Assembly (NCBI GenBank): GCA_034509735.1
Contig: JACGWO010000008.1
Span: 15,387,864 to 15,451,863, forward strand
Source of the DNA: Sesamum alatum
Taxonomy: Eukaryota; Streptophyta; Magnoliopsida; Lamiales; Pedaliaceae
Direction of reading: 5' to 3'
DNA: 64,000 bases
Below, one piece after another: positions 37,301 through 48,200 of the stretch. A program made the position numbers and the translations under genes. The notes under the pieces were generated by a model. That model did not search any database and had not been told where the DNA came from. It worked only from the letters and a program-made list of their open reading frames with translations. Within the stretch, counting starts at the first letter, position 1; each line of letters begins with the position of its first letter.

Positions 37301-38985
37301 GCAGAAATTAAACAGTTAGGTATAACTTTTCTTTCTCCCACTATAACCGTCTTCATTTGCCCATCGATTTCTACAGCCACCTCTTTTGTTTGACAGTCCA
37401 CCAAAGCATGATTACTAGATAACCAATCCATCCCTAGGATAACATCAAACTCCCTAAGGTTTATCACAACCAAATCTGCATATAGTGTGACACTATCCAC
37501 TACTATTGGACAAGATCTCACTACAGTATTAACAAATATAACCCCACCAGCAGGCATAGATACACATAAGTCATGCCCCAACTGTTCAATACTAGCATGC
37601 ACACGTGATGCAAAATCATGTGATATAAATGAACAAGTAGATCCTGGATCAATTAACACATGCGCATCAGAATTGCAAATAGAAAAGGAACCAGTAATAA
37701 CCTCAGGTGCAGTAGGAGCTTGTTCCCTGGTGATGGCGTACACCCTTGCTTGTGCCTGAGATTGACTACTCTGTCCAGTCGATGTTGTAGAAATAGTCCC
37801 ACTACCTCGACCACCTCTGCCTCGCCCTCTACTTGTACTAGCCCGTTGCACATTTTCCCCCACACTACTTGGTCCTGAAATCTGGGATCCACTGGCGTCA
37901 ACTCTCCACGTAGGATAATCCCTGACGATATGCCCCGGTTGGTGGCAACGATAACATATGATTGGCTGGACTCCCCAACATTCACCGATGTGTTTCCTAC
38001 CGCAATTCGTGCACGAGGGAATAGACCTTCCACTAAACGATCTGGTTGGACCCTGTCTTCCCCCAAATCCGACTGAGGTAGACCCGCCTCTACTTAACGA
38101 CACTGATGGTGACCTATTAGTTTGACTCATTCCTCGGCCTCTATACCCACCTCTCTGAAAACCAGAACTCTTAAAAGAAACTGCACCACTTGGTCCGCCT
38201 GTAAAGTTAGGATTACCTGTCCACTTCTTCCGTTTAGATTCAGCGGAATTCCTTTCTATGGATGTCTCTTCAGCTCTCAATGCTGCTTCCAAAAGTGCAC
38301 TGTAACTCGGAGGTTTGATTGCTATCTTCTCTCGTATCTCAAACCTCAGGCCTCTTTCAAATCTGTCTCTCCTCAATTCATCAGTACTTACCTCTTCTGG
38401 AGCATACTTAGATAGCCTCACAAATTATAGCTCATATTCGGCAACAGATAACTCATTTTGCTTTAACTCAAGAAATTCAACTTTCTTACGGTTTCTGTAG
38501 ACCGGTGGAGTGTATTTCTCAGCAAATTCTCTCAAGAAGTCATTCAATGTTAAAGTGATTGGTCGATTCCTACTCCCTGGAACAGTTTCCCACCAATCCA
38601 ACGCATCTTTCTCCAATAAAGACACTGCATATCTCAACTTTTGTTCAGAAGTGCATTCAATTCTGTCTAGAACTCTTTCTGTATTCCTCAACCATTCTTC
38701 TGTTTCTGCAGGATCAGTTGTACCAGCAAATACCTTCGCACCCTGTCTTCTAACTATCTCATAGTTTTTATCAATGACTACATCTTGTGGTTGGGGTTGG
38801 GGTTGTGGTGGTGGAGCCGTCCTTTGCATAAACTCTAGGAATTGTTGCATAAAAGGATTTACTTCTGGTTGGGGAACGTTTCTATTCTGGTCTTCTAACC
38901 CCTGATGTTCAGATGCATGATCATGACCCTGTACAGACTCTAATGACTCAGTTGGGCCAGCAGCGTTTTCACCTGACGCTTCCAT
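34303..38985 (-). pseudogene. Gypsy Gag-Pol polyprotein with three premature stops
   Basis: A single frame of 1,561 codons from ATG 38,985, interrupted only at 38,425-38,427, 37,012-37,014 and 34,486-34,488. Order: Gag capsid (EEWLRNTERVLDRI); zinc knuckle CYRCHQPGHIVRDYP, whose last cysteine is tyrosine; protease with LIDPGSTCSFIS; RT with FIDDILIYS; RNase H ([17 protein letters not shown]); integrase HHCC (HPGS...CLTCQQ) and DDE core ([34 protein letters not shown]); then a chromodomain-like tail after the third stop (EEPIEILDRSIKKLR, REATWEVEERM). The layout fits Tekay/Del-type chromoviruses. The first two stops fit C-to-T transitions in the coding strand. Autonomous activity is predicted lost unless stops are bypassed. 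Confidence 0.93.
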
Positions 38986-39074
38986 CCTATATGAAATGCA
39001 TATGTATAATTAGACTCATAATATATATGTTAAGTATAATACCACATATTATCAATTAACCCCAGAGAATCTAA

Positions 39075-39096
39075 TCCCTGCTCTGATACCACCAAA
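39075..39096 (-). promoter_or_regulatory. Primer-binding site of gypsy element
   Basis: Directly inside the 5' LTR, the minus strand reads TTTGGTGGTATCAGAGCAG. The TGGTATCAGAGC core is the usual plant initiator-tRNA-Met primer-binding site. Confidence 0.9.
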
Positions 39097-41190
39097 TGTA
39101 GCACCCTCTAACGGCACTACGACTATATCTTCCCTAAATATCACACTTAATGTAAACCCTAATTATATGTATAATTAGGCACATAATGTAGCCCCTGTTG
39201 AGTATATATACACATAGTCTCATCATCACAACAAGAATATTTAATATCTCATCCGCAAGATCATATATACATATATATCAAGTACGTAAAAAATGGGACT
39301 ATTATAATTAGTTCACATGCTATTCTGGCTTTTAATTCAAAATGAGACTTCTATTTCTATTTACAAGGAGGAGAAAACTGCATACTGGCCCGACCTGACT
39401 GGGATGCAAAATGTGGACCTAGCTGTCGTGAGTAGGCACAGCAAAATCTACACCTAAAATTATTAGCAGAGGGATGAGCCTGCAACTCAATAAGTAAACA
39501 ATCGGCACCAACTATATACGCACCTCAAATGTAGTTTCAACAAGACAAAATAAGCATCAACAAGACAAAAACAAGTAATATATATAAAGAATAATCAACT
39601 TAATCAAGCACATTTCATTTCATTATTCCATGTAATCATCTCATGATTAGACAATCAATCAAACTCGCATTAACCTAGTTGGCTTGCCAGAAGGTGATAT
39701 AGTGTTTTTCTCCACCAACTCATATACATGAATCCCCTTGGCATGCCACACAGACTCATCAATCTCATTTCGCATCAAAGCTCTTTCATTTCGCATCATA
39801 GCTCTTTTCATTTCGCATCATAGCTCTTTCCACATCGCATCATAGCTCTTTTCATTTCATTTTGCCACGTGGGCTATTCAACAACATCAAGGGATATTCA
39901 TATCATAATTACATTTAATTTCCATCACTCCCTCGATTCCACATATCACCGTTCTTGTAAGCCAACTAGCCACATAAAACCACATAGTCGCATTTTTCAC
40001 GTACAAGCATATAACAGTGATATCAAACAACCAAATGGCATATCTCAATAGGTTTCCTCATTTCACTTTCACGACATAATCGTTCTAAGTAATCATCAAC
40101 TACTCGTACAATTCAAAATAGATTAGTCAAGCACGAATCATAGGCTCACATAAAAGTAATATCACCAAGAAATGAAACATATATAGATAATACTAATTGT
40201 TTACGTACACAACACTAATAGGAAAAAGGAACATATATAAGCGGCATTAATTATTTACTTACCTCGATCTTATACAGATTTAGCTAGCTGATATGAAGTC
40301 GTACGATCATCTACTTTATCCCCGTGTCCTATCATAAGGTATAATACGTATAATTAATATCTAGAATGTCAATTCCTAAATAAAATATTAAACAATATTT
40401 ATATATCTATATATATTTCACCAATCTCTCAATATTTCATTAAACCCTTCATCCTATTATAATTACCATTCGTAATAACAATTCTTGGATTATATTTATC
40501 TCAAAATATACTTATCTTTACTAAATATAACATTTTCAAATATATTCTATAATATTTCTCAAATAAAATTTTCAACCCGATTAAACTAAGTCAATCAATT
40601 GTAGAAATTATTAAATCTAGTAAATTAAGCAGTTTAAGCTATTAATTATAACACCCCTAATTTAATTGATTCATTTAACCAGGCACTAATTATAAATACT
40701 CAAATTCATAAAATTCTCCGGTTAAACACTAAATCGAGGAGTATAAATAACATTTAATAAATGCACTTATTAAATAATATAATTATATAAATTAAAACTA
40801 ATTAAAATAAAATTATTTCTTACCGAATTATTTTCGCCGAACTCAGTTTGAGTTTATGTATAATTAGTGTGTGTGTTTTAGGGGTGTGTGTGTGTGATTG
40901 ATATATATAATAAAAAGTAACTGATGGGTGCTGATGCACCCATCTTTATCCAACCTCTTTTTAATTTTTTTTTTTATTTTAATAAACTTTTTCAAAATAC
41001 CCATTACGTCCTTTCTAATTTCTTAATTAATATAAATTGCTCCCGAATATTATATAAAGCTCCAATTCACTCCGTTCAAGTCTTAATGCGATCACAATTT
41101 AATCTATAATATATCTACTAATTAACTAAATTTTCTTAAATAATTACGAATTAACCCCATAATTATGTATAAAAATTTATGGGCGTCACA
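39097..41190 (-). repeat. 5' LTR of the gypsy element
   Basis: Pairs with 32,170-34,263. Differences visible by eye include GTAGCCCC versus GTAGTTCC, ATTCTGGC versus ATTCTCGC, a shorter GT run and several single-base changes near the right end. Confidence 0.95.
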
Positions 41191-44100
41191 TTATATATAT
41201 AGTATCTGCAACTTATAAAATATTTTTTCACAATGTGTAAAATATGACAATGTTTTATTGTTATCTGTAAATAAACTTAGTAAAGAATTCAATATCGAGT
41301 TTTGTATAAATAAGTTTTGACTATTTTCTATAGTAAGGCGGTCAATTAAATATGACATATATTATTATGAAATTTAGAATTTATGAACATATTATTGAAT
41401 TTATAAATTTTGTGCATAGCACGGGTTTTATGCTAGTCTATATCTATATATATATATATACATAGTAAAATGATAGTTGACCTCAATTAAGCTAATTTTG
41501 CCTCAATTCTCAATTCTTAGATTTTTGAGTTTTTTAATTGTCAAGAAAAAATCTCATTGGTTAGAAAATAGTCAATACATAAAAAGATAATACAAAAAAA
41601 TATACTAAAGAAAATTTTGAATGATTTTCAATTAATATATTTTGTCTGTTGAGCCATTTTTATTTTTTTGACATTGTAGTATTATGCTTGATAATAATAT
41701 TTTATTAATTTATTATTTTCTACTCACTTTATCTATTAATATTATAAGATAACCTATTACTAAGTAATTAATTATATTACATGTAAAATACAAAATGCAT
41801 TGCAACCTCACAAAAATCCAATCTGCATTTTAGTTTTTGAAAATTCGTAATATAAAATTTAAACTTTTGAATATAAATTTAGATTTTTCAATCAAATATT
41901 AATTTCTCGATTAAATACAAAAGTATTTTGACTAAAAATAAATATTTAAGTCCTATATCTTTATTATATATATTTTGTTATTTTCCACTCACTTTATCTA
42001 TTAATATTTATAAGACAACTCATTACTTTGTAATTAATTATATAACAATTAACCTACAAAATGCATTGCAAAATCACAAAATTCAATATGCATTGTAATT
42101 TTTGAAAATTTGTAATATAAAATTTTAACTTTTGAATCTAAATTTAAGTTTTTGCAATCAAACTTTACTATCTCGATTAAATACAACAATATCTTGATGA
42201 AGAACAAATATTTAAGTCCTATTCTTTATTATATTAGAACAAATTTCAAAATCTTGATAAAATATAATAATTTTGATAACCAAGTATGGAAATGAAATTA
42301 ATAAAATGGTTTAAATAAAGACAAAATATATTGATAGAAATTTATGCAAGTTTTTATTTGCTATAATTATTATTCTTTTAATATCTAAGGGTAAAATGAC
42401 AATTACATAAAAGGATGATAGAAAAAGTAAATGAAAAACACAAGTGGGTATCAAAGAATATAATGGTAAAACTCGGTACCAATTGAAAATTTTATAATTA
42501 CTAAGTACCAAAATGGTAACATAACTAGGGTATGAAAATGATTTTTACCCGTTTAAATATTGATAGACTATATTCTAAATATTCTTAATTTGAATCCTCC
42601 AACTACAAAAATCCAATTATATTATGTTATAAAAGACATTTTGACATATTCACTCGTATAAATATCTTTTTTTTATTCAATGAATAATTTTATTTATGTT
42701 GATCTATCAAAACAACATAAAATATATCGTGAGCTTCATGGGTTTACATGCATTACAGTGAAAAATGATGTTCATACTTGACAAATATGTGAATTTTTCA
42801 ATTTTAATTTTTGCTTATAATCATTTTTAGAAAGTAACAAGGTTTCTCAATGTACATATGCTATAACAATTTTTTGTGTTTAGTTCAAATCAATTATTTT
42901 AAAAATTACAATTATAATTTTCAAATATTTCTTTACACTGGGTTATTTCAATTTTTTTAGTTCTTCTTCATAATTATTTTGTCTTTTACATATATTTCGT
43001 AGATAGTATATTTTTCATTAATGTAAAAGGCAACTTGATATAGTAGTGCTGGCTTCTTTTCCTAATACATTACCAAACAGTTTAACTATCTTTTTTATTT
43101 TTGCTGCCCAATTTCAAGTCTCTTATGTATTTTCCTATATGTTTTGATTAATCTTATTTTGATGTTTTGTTTTGCGAATCTACTGTGAATTGTTCTTCTT
43201 TACTTCTTAAAAGTTTTATGATTTTATTAGTTTTATATTTGTTGTTACTAATTCCGATGTATTTACTTGAACTGTTTTGAATTTTATTTTGTAGTTATCT
43301 TTTAGACTTCATATTCCATTAATTTTTTTGTTCATATTCCATTAATTGCTTTTGTTTGTTTCATCGATTAATGATTTTTATTTAACTATTTACTTTTAGC
43401 TACAATAATTCCTTCGTATTATTTCAATTAAATAGTCATGATTTCTCTACTTATTCACTATTGAATATATAATTTTATCTAATAATAATTCATAAACATC
43501 TACCTTTTTCCCAATTACTATTAGAAAAATCAATTGAAATTTTGCATTTGTTGCCTTCTTTTACGATGTGGAATTTGGACCTGAATTTTTCGCTTAAATT
43601 AATTTGTATGTTTTTATTTATACTAAAGGGATAATAGCAAAAAAAAACCCCATGTGTTTTGATTTTTATGCAAAAAACACCCCGTGTTAAGTAAATATGC
43701 AAGAAACACCCTCTGTTAACTTTAATATTGCTCAAGTCCCATTCCGTTAGTCAACACTAACGGCGTTAGTGGGAGAAAGGAAATTTCACTTACGCCCTCG
43801 TTACTTATCTTAGGTAAAAAAAACTTACATTTCATTTTTATGAAGAGAGAGAAACAGATTTGGGGAAAGAGTGTTGAGGCAAAATCAGGGTTAGGGTTCG
43901 TGCGATTTTACGTCGTAGATCAATTTAGGCAGAAAATTGTGTAATGACTGAGTGAAAACCAACTAAAATAGAGGGTTGATTAGTATCCAAGGCGAATACC
44001 CAAGGCGATTTGAAGACCGCGGTCGAAGATTCAGGCGATTAGACGGTAATAATTTGAATTGTTTGATTTTTTGTTATTTTTTTGATGTATAATGATAGTA

Positions 44101-44668
44101 TACCCAATATTTGAGTTTTCGTTGTATTTTGTAGACTGATTTTTTTTTTTTTTTTTTTGGTTTTGGTTGGAACTAAGAGAACAACTTTGGAAAAAAGGGC
44201 GAATCTGTTTACTGCATTGGAGATTGAGGTCTATATTTCAGGTTAGTAAGTAGCACTTTTGCCTTTATTGTTCTTGAGAATATTTGTTGCCTTTATTTGT
44301 ATGTTGAGCATTGGTCCTGTTGAACATTGAATATGCTTCTGTCTCTTTGCTTGTTTCTGTTCTTTTGTTTAAAATATTGGTCCCCACTTTTCTGTTGTTT
44401 CTGTATATTATTGAATGTTGTTGATGTTTATTTATATTATTTGTCTGATGATGTTAGTATTTAATATTTTGTCTAATGATGCTAGTTTATATTTTAATTG
44501 TACTACATGATGGTCCCCACCCCATAATATTTGTTATGTAATTTAATAAGTTTCATTGTCATTTGCCCCCCTGCATTTCCTGTCCCCACCCCATGACTGA
44601 ACAATTTTTAATTGCTTCTGTAGACATCATTGAATAAGTAATGATAGGTTATGCTTTTCTTATGCAGC

Positions 44669-47192
44669 ATGGTGTTGCCTGATTATACTGACTTCGATGT
44701 ATGGATTGGTGGGGTACTTCAGTGGGTACCTATTATTAAGTATGTGGGTGGCATTAGGATGTGGTTTCCAAATGTTGATAGGAAAAGATTATATTATGGG
44801 GATATAATTGATATGTATACTAAGGGAGGGGGTAAGGGTTTGAATATTACTGTATATTATTGTCTTCCTGGGCTTAGTTTGGATAATGGTATTAGGCCCT
44901 TGAATGGAGATGATGGCATTAGGGAATTATTGAGGGCATATAGAGGTTTGGAGGTAATAACCATATACATTGAAGAAAAACAAGGCCCTCTAATGGTGAT
45001 TGATACTCAGGGTAATATACTTCCAACAGATGAACAAATCCCTTCATTGCCCTTTCATAACCAACTTGAAACTAATGTCCAAACTGAACTTGAGTTGCAA
45101 CTGAAACTGACCAAATTGAACCTGATTTTTCAACTGAAAATGATCAATTTCAACCTGATTTTTCAACTGAAAATGACCAATCCATCCTTATTCTGAAACT
45201 GAAAATGACCAATATCACCCTCATCCTGAAACTGGAAATGAGCAATTCAACCTACATCCTGAAACTGAAAATCTCCAAGAACCTAAAATACCCCATGAAC
45301 CTGAACAGACACCAGAAATACCCCATGAACCTGAATATGTACCTGAAAACCCCCCCTGAACCTGAGCAAACACATGAAACTTGCCCAGATAATCCACCAA
45401 TAGAAGGGCTGAGTGATGAGGGTGGGGATGATTCAGAATCTGGGGGCTCTGATTCCTCAGCAGCCCAATGTCCTTCATGGATGTTGGAGGACTTAGAGGG
45501 TCCCCTTGATGATGACATCTTTAAGAGTAGGCCTGATGGTCATGCTAGAATGCTCTTTAAAACAATGAGGGCTTTCTTAAGAGAACAAAAAAAGAAAAGA
45601 CAAGCAGAAAGAGAACAGAGCGAAGAAGAGGAGAGAACAATCAGAGAGAGTGGGTGGTTTAGTGAGGGTGGGGATGAAGATGAACTTGTGTCTTTGAGGG
45701 GGTCAGATGAGGAAGGTGATGGATATCCTGTGTGGAATGATAGAATGGATGGTAGGGATATTGACTTGCAAGTTGGGATGAAGTTTGCTACTAGGGAGAA
45801 ATATAGAGATGTGTTGAGAGATTGGGCAATGAGAAGGGGTTGGACTTGAAATTCAGTCATTCTGAAAACAAAAGATCACAGCCACATGCAAAAATGGGTG
45901 TGAATGGAGGATCCATGCTTCAAGAATCATGAAAACAACAACCTTCCAAATCAAAACAATTAAAGCAACCCACACTTCTGCACATAGAACTGAGAACAAG
46001 TAGGCAAATTACAAGTATATTGGGAGAAAAATTGAACATATCATAAGGGATAATCCAAATGAGGGGTTAGAGTCTTTAAAAAACAAGATTAGAAGAGACA
46101 TTCAAATAAACCCTGTGCCTGGGATGCATGATTTTGAGGAGTCCCCATTGAGTACTGTTGATCCTCCTCAAGTGAAATCAAAACTTGGAAGCCCAAGAAA
46201 GTAAGGAAAAGAAATTCCAATGACATAAGAGATGGAATGGTGTCAAGAAAAGGTCTGTCTCACACTTGTGCAAACTGTTTGAGGACAGGCCATAACAAGA
46301 GGAGTTGCACAAATCCTACTCATCCAAATTCCAAAAACACACAGGTCGTCAACAACTTTTTTTACATTCTCTGTAATTATTCAGTTTACAGTGTGTATTC
46401 ATTTTTTTTTTTTTGAACTCTTGTTTGCAGAAGAATGCTGCAGGACCATTAAACAGCAAGAATGAGTTTTCAAGACATTCAAACAGTAGGAATGACATTG
46501 AAATTGATAATGTATGTATGACATATTTTTTACTCTTTAAATTCTGTTTATTGTTTCAGTTTACAGTATGTATGACATGTTTTTTAACACTTGTTTGTAG
46601 AACAATGCAAGACCATCAGACAGCAGGAATGAGCAAAATAATCCAGAGACTGACACTCAAAGTGGAGATGTATAACATTTGGGTTTTACTTGAGTTTAAA
46701 TCCTGTATTTTTTATTTTAGTTTAAAGTATGTTTTGTTTGAGTTTAAACTATGTTCTATTTGAGTTTAAACTATTGTCACCTCAATGTCAGCTTTCACTC
46801 AACCAATAAGGAGTGCTGAAAAGCAAGCTTTCACTCAACCAATGAGGACTGCTGAAAGGCCTCCACCTTCTGCAATTCTACAGAGGTTAAGGAGGCCCAA
46901 TTAACATGGTTCAAGGCCAGCTTTTTTTACTCCAAGGCCTTCAAATCAACAGCAAAGAGAGGTGACAACACAATTTACAAGCCCATTTGAGGTTCCTCCA
47001 CAATGCAACAACAATGCTCAGGTAATTTCATATTATATTTCCTAACGGGCACTAACATTTCATTTTCTAAGGTAATTCTCCAATCTCACCATATTTATAA
47101 CTTGTAGGCACCCCCTCAGTCTACAGAAAGGCCCCCACCGCAAGTGCCAAGAAGAAGAAAGCAAATGGTTCCAGTTTCCAGAACATCCTAAT
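44669..47192 (+). pseudogene. Mutator-like transposase, internally deleted and frameshifted
   Basis: ATG 44,669 follows a good acceptor (TTATGCAG|C). Residues 1-130 resemble the PB1-like N-terminal region of plant MULE transposases (TDFDVWIGGVLQWVP, YVGGIRMWFP). Next comes an acidic linker of TENDQ/PETEN and PHEPE repeats split by frameshifts (about 45,095-45,355). Then a MuDR-type DNA-binding domain: LQVGMKFATREKYRDVL in one frame, NGCEWRIHASRI and FQIKTIKATHT (about 45,895-45,985) in another. Soon after, sequence jumps to a C-terminal knuckle CANCLRTGHNKRSC (46,267-46,308). The catalytic DDE and SWIM regions, normally several hundred codons, are missing, so this is a deletion derivative. 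Downstream exon-like pieces with GTATGT...TAG introns continue to about 47,192. Confidence 0.78.
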
Positions 47193-47397
47193 TACAGAAG
47201 TGCACTGAAAGTTCAAGTAGTTCATTTCAAAGAGGATGTTGCTCAACAAACAAACAAACAAACAACTTTGCAAGCACAACTGAAGAACCTTTCCGCATCG
47301 TACTAGCCAAGTCAGAGTAAAAAGTGAAGTATAATTATTCTGTTTTGGGAGATTTTTGAGGAATTACCTGCTGATTGTATTCATAACAATATCAAGT

Positions 47398-47612
47398 GTT
47401 TTTGAGAATGTTGGTATTTTGAACTCTTGGTATCATAACAGTTTCCATAGGGTGTTTTTGTGAATGTTGGTATTTTGAACTGTTTGGATGGATGAAATTT
47501 TGGTACTTGTTTCAGTCAGTTTCCATAAGGTGTTTTTGTGAATGTTGGTATTTTGAACTGTTGGGATGGATGAATTTTTGGTACTTGTTTCAGTCAGTTT
47601 GGTATTTTGAAC
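47398..47612. repeat. Tandem repeat, about 78-bp unit, in Mutator-like element
   Basis: The unit GTTTCCATA(G/A)GGTGTTTTTG, TGAATGTTGGTATTTTGAAC, GGATGGATGAA, TTTTGGTACTTGTTTCAGTCA occurs at 47,441 and 47,519 with partial copies on both sides. It lies between the converging transposase relic and GRF gene. Confidence 0.85.
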
Positions 47613-47789
47613 ATTTGATTGCCTGAAGATGAAGTGTAATTCAGTTTGGCATTTTTTGGTATTTCTGGTGCTTAGATGATTTACAAATTTTGGTTTCACT
47701 TTGCATTAACATGTGTATAAATAATACATGTACTAAAACAAACACAACATTCAAGCTCCAGTTAATACCAAATGTTTAAGTACACAAAA

Positions 47790-48200
47790 CTACTTCATTA
47801 GTAATGCAAAAACAAGAATAAGAACAACTAAAAACAATGCCTTGGTAATTCTTTCATTTGCCTCTAGCTTCTTCATATTAGAGGTCAAATCATGGGATAT
47901 AGACAACAATTCTGAAAACTGGTCCTTTGCATTTGCATGTCTTGATTGAATCTCTTCTCCATACATTGCCGTCCTTGTTGAGCTTGACTGTGCACTTTTG
48001 TCGTTAATAGTAATCGGTTCCAACCAACAAAAAAAATTACATTCGTTTATCTTGCAATTACAGAATAATTTACCCTCACTTTCTTTGGTTGGACCAACAA
48101 CCTTAATTGCGGCATTCTTGTGGAAAAAACACTTTGGGTTTCTATATCTCAAATCTAGTTTTTCATCTTTGGATGTAGATCTTCTAGAATTACAGGACAT
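47790..48200 (-). CDS. GRF-type zinc-finger protein with C-terminal membrane anchor
   Basis: Intact 136-aa frame on the opposite strand to the transposase. Basic N-terminus, then a GRF-like zinc finger (CFFHKNAAIKVV at about 26-37; CNC and CNFFCWLEP at about 49-64) with the spaced Cys/His and aromatic-Trp pattern of that family. This is followed by a polar, likely coiled-coil segment and a terminal hydrophobic helix (ALFLVVLILVFALL) with only MK after it, i.e. a tail anchor. The ATG lies one base after a plausible 5'-UTR intron (48,202-48,284; CAG|GTAATG...TTGTAG). GRF fingers bind nucleic acid in other proteins. Small GRF-plus-TM proteins are common in plant genomes, often near Mutator-like elements as far as I recall. 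Role in transposition is inference. It is strikingly better preserved than the transposase. Confidence 0.75.
   Translation of the reverse strand: MSCNSRRSTSKDEKLDLRYRNPKCFFHKNAAIKVVGPTKESEGKLFCNCKINECNFFCWLEPITINDKSAQSSSTRTAMYGEEIQSRHANAKDQFSELLSISHDLTSNMKKLEANERITKALFLVVLILVFALLMK

Larger units (their letters stand above)
32170..41190 (-). mobile_element. Ty3/gypsy retrotransposon, chromovirus type, near complete
   Basis: Full-length 9.0-kb element in minus orientation inside Helitron 3. Both LTRs are 2,094 bp (32,170-34,263 and 39,097-41,190). The TSD is TTATA (32,165-32,169; 41,191-41,195). Read on the minus strand the LTRs run TGTGACGCCC...GGTGCTACA. A tRNA-Met-type primer-binding site and a polypurine tract are present. 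The polyprotein is one frame broken by three stops. By eye the LTRs differ at about 18 bases plus small indels, near 1%, so insertion was recent in plant terms. No other broken domain was seen. Confidence 0.95.
30042..41436 (+). mobile_element. Helitron 3 (type B), split by the gypsy element
   Basis: The 5' part (30,042-32,169) opens AGCAAAACAATGGTTGAAC and the 3' part (41,191-41,436) ends TGTGCATAGCACGGG...TGCTAGT. Between them lies the 9-kb gypsy insertion. About 2.4 kb of the element itself remains. A 0.5-kb replacement with a G-rich island is present near 30,640-31,138. No coding region. Confidence 0.75.

Noticed and set aside
37487..38764. Several plus-strand and alternative-frame minus-strand frames
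   Set aside because: All overlap the gypsy gag-protease frame and are shadows of it.
45221..45860. Long minus-strand frames opposite the transposase linker
   Set aside because: They mirror the acidic PETEN/Ser-Asp-rich coding sequence on the plus strand and show no domain.
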